NCBI GenBank assembly: GCA_025024175.1
Contig: QCXZ01000138.1
Span: 44,363,092 to 44,427,091 of the forward strand
Direction of reading: 5' to 3'
Length of the DNA: 64,000 nt
Source: Rhyzopertha dominica
Lineage: Eukaryota > Arthropoda > Insecta > Coleoptera > Bostrichidae
Part shown: positions 51,401-60,400 of the stretch, one piece after another
Layout: each line of letters begins with the position of its first letter
How positions within the stretch are numbered: position 1 is the first letter of the stretch
Translations under genes and position numbers: made by a program
The notes under the pieces: generated by a model
Databases searched by the model: none
Seen by the model: only the letters and a program-made list of their open reading frames with translations
Told to the model about the DNA's origin: nothing

Positions 51401-54400
51401 ATCACGACGACGTTGATGTGGGATACAGTTCCTCCTTAGCGTGTGCTCTTGTGCTTCTGGCTTTGTTGGGAGCTCTGCAAGCCATCGTTCTTCCCAGGAC
51501 GAGAATTTTGCTTCTGCTGTTTTTAACTGCTTTTATCTGGATATCGGTTGTGTTGATATTACTACTGGCTGTAAGGTTACACTGGATCCTGTGGGATATT
51601 TCCCGCAGTTTCGTCTTGCGACTAGCGATTACAGTGTTCACTATAGTGCTTATATATACTGTGGCGCAAGTCAACGTGGTAAGTGACTATATGGTGTAGA
51701 TTTGCGGGGTGGACCAGAACTGAATGCTATCAATCATATAGTTTATGTTTCCCTTTCTCAAAGAGATATTATATAGTGTTATGATGAAGTATGGAATATT
51801 CATTATTTCAGACATTTCGACGTTATTACTTGATGACATCATAAAGTACTTCATTTTGTCAACGATGCGAAATAGAAACAGAAGATTAACCAATCACATT
51901 TTGCAAGTTACAGAATGACGTATAGTAATACGTTTTGATTGTCTGGTCATAATGGATATACCGAACCAATGGAAGGTGTTATAAAAACAATAAGTATTTG
52001 CAAATGGACAGTTTAGATCTTGCGAATCTTTTCACTTGGGAATGAAGACTTTTGTTTTAAAGTAACTTCGAAGAAACAAATCGAATGATGTTAGCGGTCT
52101 AGAATTGCACTATTTAGATGATTTCTATCATTTCTAGTCTTTTCTTAAACATAGTATAAAATAGCGAATAAAGAAATTAATTAATTTTACGGGAACTGCA
52201 ACTAAATGTCACCAATCCAAGTTTTACACGAAAAAAAGGGTACTCACGACTATATGGCCCTATACATTCACTTCTGTTAGGTATTGAATATGCGTTTACA
52301 CAGCTCAGTATAGATTTGCTTTTCACCAGTACCGGTAGTTTTATCGATTGACAGTAGTTTTATTTAACTGAAAAGTGAACTAACTCATCGGTAAAGAGTA
52401 TCTTATTAATTAAAAACAGGAGATTTGCGGTGTTTTATAAAAGTTTAGGAATATTTCATTTTCCAAATAAACTATATTATTATTATTTACCTATAAAAAT
52501 TCGCTGCGACTTCTCTTGTTTGGCTATCGAGCGTCTTTCCGCTAGTATTCTTGTTCATTTTAAGAAATATTGACGCGTATATAACGCCACTGAATTATGT
52601 CAATCGGCAAACAGCGTTGCCATGGTAACAAAACGTACGAGGATCTCCACCAATGAGATTCGTTCAGGCCGTACCGGAACACGCCTTTTACGTGGTGTTG
52701 CCGGTTTAACCGAAGCCTATAGTATCTTTGGAAAAAAATGTTTAGCTATTATAATATTCAGTAGTTAAAAAATTGTTGTTAAATTAAAATAGAAGTCACG
52801 TTTAAATGCTATCTGTGACTGTAAAAGGCTGATTTTCAAATTAAAATTACTTCGTATCCAGCACTATTGCTTTTATGCAGTTATGCTTTCCTTTTGCTGT
52901 TACAGATCCATTTGCCACACACGCTCTAATAGTTTGAAATTTCATTTCAGTTTTCTAAATCTAAAACTTATAAATATATTGTGCATTAGTATATATTATT
53001 TAAGGCTGAGATCCTGGAGAGAAAGGAAAGATCCATCGGAGATAACATTAGAAAATGTGGATCTCTTTCTTTTTTACTTTAGGTGGGATTTGTTTATCTG
53101 TTATTATTTAAAGTCACAAGTGTAATATCCTAAACCAGAAGGTTTGGAAAATTTATATTAAGTTGTTTTAAATTCCTTTTCAATGTTTTTTTCGGAAAAA
53201 TCAAGGAATAAGTTGCAGCATGTGTGTATTTTCCGAATACAGCAAGTTGCACCTTGTAAGAATCCTTGAAAATTATTAATTAATGGGTTTTTATAAAATA
53301 GCAAATTCATTCCAAACTTTATTTCTACACGTATTGGGAAATTAGGAAAGACACGCGGTAACAAATNGAGAGATCTTACAGGGTACTTAATGCCAGAATC
53401 TCTTGAAACTACATCAGTCTTAGAAATGTTTTTAACAGTATAACCTGCTTTCTTTTTAACGCGTTTTTGTGTTTTGTTTCCAATTCATTATTGGACAAGT
53501 GTAATTTGAGATATCGACCTGAAATTTAACTTAAACAGTACACTGGTTCACCCTTTTTGATAAATTCTGACATATATACGACATGCATATTTTAGTTTAC
53601 CTGTCGAGCCGACGTCCGATGCATTGTCCACTCGACAGCCAACGTTACCTTGGACGGTGGTGCCTTTGAAAAGGATCACAGAGCTTGCCCTTTACCCCAG
53701 TACATAGTGCTATCGTGTGCGTTAGGTTACCTGGCAGTCGCACTGTTTCTCAGACTTCCGATATTGCTCAAGGCCACTTTACTAGTCATTATGTCCACCG
53801 TGTACATTTTACTCATAGAACTATCGCATATAGATTTATTCAATTGCTACGACTATCGTGTTAAGTAAGTATGAGCGGATGATTAAGTTGTACAGAATTA
53901 AGTGAAAAAACTCACTTTTATTCAGTTCCGTTGTTCCTACCCATGCACTCAGCGTTGTGGAGGTGCTAATGTTTGTTCTGGCGGTTCTTCTCCATGGAAG
54001 GCAAGTTGAATGGACAGCAAGGCTGGATTTTCTATGGCAGGTCCAGGCGAACGAAGAAAAACGAGAGATGGATGCTTTGCAACACTCGAACAAGAGGATC
54101 TTGTTCAACCTGTTACCGGCACACGTAGCCACCCATTTCCTGGAGAGCCAATTCCGGAACAACATGGTAAGTCAGCAAAAATCGTGGAATGGGTGCATGT
54201 TCTGTATTGTCTAGAACATCCTCTTGGAATGTCTTGAAAACTGTGCATGTACCCTTCTTCCCGCGAGTTCCTTGTGCGGACAACACAACCCCAAAGTGCA
54301 CCGTCAATGTCTAGTACCTCTGTGCATTAGCTGTTTTCTGCACAACATATAACGAAAAGCCCCAACTTCTCTTACAGAATACTCTATCACAGGAATTGTA

Positions 54401-57400
54401 CCACCAAAGTTACTCGAGAGTGGGGGTGGNTTTTGCCTCCATCACCAATTACCACGAGTTCTACACGGAACTTGACGGTAACAATCAAGGAGTCGAGTGT
54501 CTTAGGTTGCTGAACGAAATCATAGCCGACTTTGACGATTTGCTCGGTGAAGACCGATTCAAAGCTATTGATAAAATCAAGACAGTGGGGTCCACTNACA
54601 TGGCAGNTGTTGGGTTGATGCCTGACCAGAGGATTTTAGATGACGATGAATCAACAGCTAGTTTACACTTGAGCACCCTTGTAGAGTTCGTTTTTGCTAT
54701 GAGAGATCGATTATTAAACATCAATGAGAATTCTTACAACAATTTCATGCTCAGAGTTGGTTAGTTATCCCACCTCTTACCTATCTATTTTACTCCTTCA
54801 AATTTTAATGCAGGAATCAATATCGGCCCAGTCGTGGCAGGAGTTATCGGAGCTAGAAAACCCCAATATGACATTTGGGGCAATACCGTAAACGTTGCTA
54901 GCAGGATGGACTCTACAGGACTCCCAAACCACACTCAAGTCACTGAAGAAGTCTATCAAGTCCTAAAGAGCTCCTACGAGTTCCAGTGTAGAGGAAAAGT
55001 GAAGGTTAAGGGAAAAGGTGACATGACAACTTATTTCTTGATCGATAGGAAGCAACCCGGTACTTTGAGAGTTGAGGAGTTGAACAGCTTCAGAGCAACA
55101 AATGCAGGTAAGAACTCCAATCTCAAACGTTAACGATCTTTCATGGTGGTGTGTTAGCTAACATGTACGGAGGGGTGGCCACACCCCTTGCCCTGCTTCA
55201 TGGTGAGATGAACGGCCGTACCAAGCAATATAACGCCATCCAGACTCGACCGAGTCCACGTGACGACTCTTACAGCCATAGCGCCATTCGTCTACCGCCG
55301 CTTCGTGAGACGAGTCACAGGGAGCACACTCCTACCAATTGCGAAAACGAACCTCTTTTACCGTCTCCTGCCCCAAAACCTAACAAAAATTGCAAGAGAA
55401 CGAATCATGAAGAGAGTTTGCCCCCTCCTCCACTCCCTCCTCACAAAAACAGTTACCAACAGGTATGTTTTGTAGCAAATATTGGAGATGGTTTGTTTTA
55501 TATGTTTCTAAAAGGTACCAAGGCAACAAGACTTGAAATACACTCCTCCTTGGCCAAGAGGACCAAACCCCTACTCAATGGGCAGCAGTATGCCCCAAGA
55601 AGTAGTCAAGCCATACTTGAAGCCACTACCAAAGCCCCCAGGAAAGGAATCTCCGAGTAGACATAGGAAACACCAAGGAACACTCAACTGTCAACAGAAT
55701 ATCGTGCCACACACAGAAAGAACGACAGATATATTGATGGTAAAGTCACGACGACTTTATCACCAACCACGACTTTTAATGTTTTTGTTTCTAGAACAAG
55801 CTGCAAACCCGCCATAACCCGCTTCACAATCGCAGTCCACTCCACGCACGGCGTTCTCCCCACCACCAGAATCGTCACAGTCCGCTGCAACGTCACTACT
55901 CGGACGAGAGCCTTCCTGGGTCTTATCCTCCGGCTGCCCCTCAACGAATACATTCATCTGCTGATGAAATCAGTTCCTTGAACCACTCTCCAAGCATCAG
56001 CAGCTCTGATGAGAGTTACAGCAGGACGACAGATGCGGATGCGTCCCCTTGCGTGTCTCCGCCACTGCCCGCCGACGCGCAACAGTTTCTGTTTCCTTCG
56101 GATATACAAGTAAATCCCTGCAGTTCTCCAGAGGTGAGTTTTTGTTTTATTTGGTGAGTCCTTTCGTGAAGACGCAGACTTGAATCTCTTGTTAGGTCTC
56201 TCCTCGTGCTTCATTGGACTACATCCCTCCCAATTGTTCTTTGAAGCAGAACAGCGCATCGAAACGGAATAACCTCCCGCCAAATGCGGTGCTTGCTCTT
56301 TCGGGGGGCTGTGGCACTGCAGACTCCTCAATCATCACCAGTCCTCCAGTACTGGATGGAGAAGAGAGTTGCAAAGGCGAGAGCTGCGCCAGTTTCGAAT
56401 TTGTCGGTCGCCCGCGCCAGAAAACCTCCTCTCTCCTGAGGAGCAACGGGAAGTTGCCCAGAGGAGGCGAGAGGAGAACGAGAAACGACAGTGATTCCGT
56501 TTTAGAGTGCAATAAAGCGACCGCTAATTGCAAACGTTCGCCTAGCTTTAAGGAAGCCGAGGAAATTCGGGACTTGCTGAAGAGCGAAGAGAAATCGAGC
56601 GAGAAGAGTTTGAAGAAGGACGGTTGCTGTCAAACGGATAAGAAAGATCTGAAGAAGGCGAGGGTCTCTCCTTGCAACGTGAAGATCAATAATTCTGACG
56701 AACCATTCGAGAGGGAGATACAGAAGCTGCTGGATGAGCAGAATTTGTTGCAGAACATCCCGCCAAAGATGGAGTTCAAGGATTTGACCTTGGAACCATT
56801 AGTCAGGTTAGTGATGTGAATTCAAAAAATGAATGGGTGCATGGTTGAGTGTACTTGAAAATTTCGCATATGCCGAATTTAAATTCAACTGCGTATTTGG
56901 TGTATACTAGTGCAGCGTTGATTCATACTGGTACATGTGGGTACTATAATAGGTTGCAAAATTNATGCAACACCTGCATTTGAACATTAAAAATTTCCGA
57001 AAACGTTTTGTTGGTGATATACACGGTGTTGAAATTGAATTTTTAAAATGATTTTTTACAACTATTCTTGAACTATAAAAAATATCAATTTCAAATTTGG
57101 TGGAATATAACGGCATAAGTTACAATAAAAAAAAAGTATCGGGAGGTCCATAAAGCACCAGTGGCGTGCGCTGGGGTAATGCACTCCCCTCCCCCCCTTT
57201 TTAATAGAACTTTTAGGTCTGAGGATTTTTAGATAAAACTAATACAGTTTTGTAATCTCAAATCAATTCTAAATAAAACATGTCTCTTTGAAGTTTGCAG
57301 TAAAACACTACACCGCCATTATTTTGAAAAATCACAAAAATTTTATTGAAACTGACAACGCTTGNAAAGTGATAGAAAATGCAATTTTTAGAACTTTTTT

Positions 57401-60400
57401 CGAAAAAAAAAATTCCGAAAACTCCTTGTTTTTGATATACAAGGTGTTGAAATTGAATTTTAAAAGATCATTTTTTTAAATTCAATTTCAACACCCTGTA
57501 TATCAAAAACAAAGTGTTTTCGGAAACTATATTAATCCAAAAAAGTTTTTAAAATTTTTTTCTATCACCTGTCAAACATTGTCTGTGTATTTTGAGAACA
57601 CCCTGTTTATTAAATCAGGTTTTTGAGTATTTTTTGTATTCAGTATAAGAATTTTCACTTCATAGGAGTACTCATTTGCATTTTTTTTCTGAAATATGGA
57701 TTGCATGCCCACATTATGTTTAACCAAGAACATGTTTGCCTTAGAGTACAATCGAATCTTGCACCATTTTTATTTTGTGAATTCGCCATCCTCTCGAGGT
57801 TTTAATTTATTCTTCACATCGTGAAATTTGGTCAGGTATGCCCCGAATAATAACAACCACCAGGTGGGGCTGGCTGCCATACAGGCGTTGGCAATTGGCC
57901 TGCGGGTCAACCCCACGGGTAGCGTGACGCTGCAGTGTATGAGCCCACCACGAGCAAGCAGCCGCGAGGGGTCGTTAAAGAGGGGGGGTTCTCCCGCCGG
58001 ATTGGCTGAGGGGATTAAACAGCAAAAAATTTCACCTCTCGACAGGTATTTTTTTTATTTAGCTTTTTTTCATAGGTATGGCCATTATCCAAACATGGGT
58101 ATATAGATCATCTTTTTGTAGCAGTTTGAAGTTGTTGAATATGATTTGGAGGATGGCTGTATCATTATCTTGCTTTTCATACTCATATCCATGCTTTTCA
58201 GTTCTTTTTTTTTTTAATTTTTTACACACTCAAGCTGCTTGCTCGACACTAGTGTTTGTTTTGAAGGAAGTTATTTATAATATTGTTTTGATTACTTTTG
58301 TTCAGTTTTTTTTTAAGAAAACTGACAGTGTATTCCCGGCATTTTCTTATAATAATGAATTAACAGAAACAATATTAAAATCAAGACCTGCTTTATTAAT
58401 TCATTAGTAAATAAATTATTCACTCTCAACATTTTAATTTGCTAACTTAGTATTTTCAAAATAGTTTTATATTTTCCTGCAGATTACACAATATTCTTAT
58501 CAGTATTTTGCTCAAATTGGAACCAATTCTTGAGGTATCTCAACACTAATTTTTGTATTTATTTGATTTTAAGACAGTCTAATAAGCTTAGACTGCAATT
58601 TTTTAATAGTTCAATAATTGGAAAGATGTTTTCACTGACAGTTTTCAGTTTATATTTTAATATTTTGTTTTGTACACTCTTTAAGAGGCTTGCACCTTGG
58701 ATGATTTCTGGAATAGAACATCAATCAGACATTGCACACATAATCTAAATAAAATTATTGCTGACATTTTTACATTACCATCATAATTGCATAATAAGGT
58801 TCAAAAGTTTCTGTCTTTACTTATGGCAAAAGAAAAGACAAGTCATTATTAGAAAGTGATAAGTCAGGATCACTTGGAAGGTTATTGTTGACTTATAAAC
58901 AACATTTACATATGTTTATACTAGTGACCCGTCTTTTTCCTTCCCTTAGCAAGAAATTCATGGATCTTATTATGTTTTTGCGCAGTGGCATATTTGGTAT
59001 CTTTTTAAATAATTAATTAACAGATGTCCTAGGAGTCCTAAAGTTGTTGAAGAGGCTGATAATGACTGTGATATGCCAGAGGTGGTAGGCCATAAAGATG
59101 ACGACACCGACATAGAAAGCTTCGAAAGAGAAGAGAAAAGGATGGAAGAGGAGGCAGCTAAGGTAGGTAAAATAAATGTAAACAGTGACATCTGAGCTCA
59201 CGAATTTTCTGTTTATGCAGCATGTGGACAAGGAACTGGTAAATAATTGATTGCTTGTTTTTTTGTGTTGTTTTGATTTTATTATTAATGTATAGTAGAT
59301 TTTTTGGAAGTTACTAAATAATAGTAAAACACTTGTTTATGATCCTATATACTTCCAACACACGCAAACTTAAAACCCTTAGAGGCTGTTTACATGAAAT
59401 GCAATTCAAACCATTTATTTAATAGTTATTCTTGTATTAACAAGGCACGCCCCATACAAAATATATAAAGTTTTAGAGGCTGTAAATCTTAAGTGTAAAT
59501 GGTTCAATGATTCTAATTTTCTAATCAAACCTGAGGTTTCTATATTGTTGAGGCATACATTAATTTTGAGTAAATAAAAGAGAAATAGAGTACTCGAAAA
59601 GCATAAGTCGTTTTAATTTTAAAATAAACCTTTTTATGAAGTAAATCTTACTAAGAATTGTAATATCCAAATGCACAATATGTGCCTTAAAGGTAATTCC
59701 ATACTCAAAAATGAATCCCAAATTACGAATATGTTCAACATTCTCTAATGGTTCTCCAGCAAACAAATAAAAATTATTTGGAAGCCTCAAATGTCTAAAC
59801 CTTATAGAGAAGCATTTTTTTGAGTTACATCTCAGATCATTTAACTCGCACCAATTCACAAATATGTCAATATCATTTTGAAGCAAACATACATTATCTG
59901 TGGTTTTTGTAGCTCTAAATAGTATCATACCATCGGCAAATAACAGAATTTCACTACGGTGTATATGATAACAAACATTATTTATGTACATTAAAAATAG
60001 GAGTGGTCTGAGATGTGTACTTGCCCCACACCTGACAGATCAATAAGATCAGAAGTGAACCCTTTAATCTTTACCATTTGCNTACGATACCAAGATAAGA
60101 CTTGAACCAAACTAAAAGTGGGCAAACAATTCCATATGCATAAAGTTTTCTACAAAGCAAGTCAAAATTAACCGAATCAAAAGCGCGGGTGAGAGCTGTA
60201 TAAATTGATTCTACTATAACTCCATTATTTAAATGAGAAATTATAAATTCGGAATAAACACTTAATTTAGTAATAGTTGAACTACCTTCGAGAAAGCCGT
60301 ACTGATTTGGAATAATATTTTTTTTTTTAGATAGGGAAGAACTTTGAGGTTAACCAAATATTCGAACATTTTGGCATAGATTTTATATTTATTGTTAGGG

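Noticed and set aside
55684..56533. Open antisense frames opposite the rut tail exons
   Set aside because: They mirror the exon composition on the other strand, cross the introns and have no family signature.
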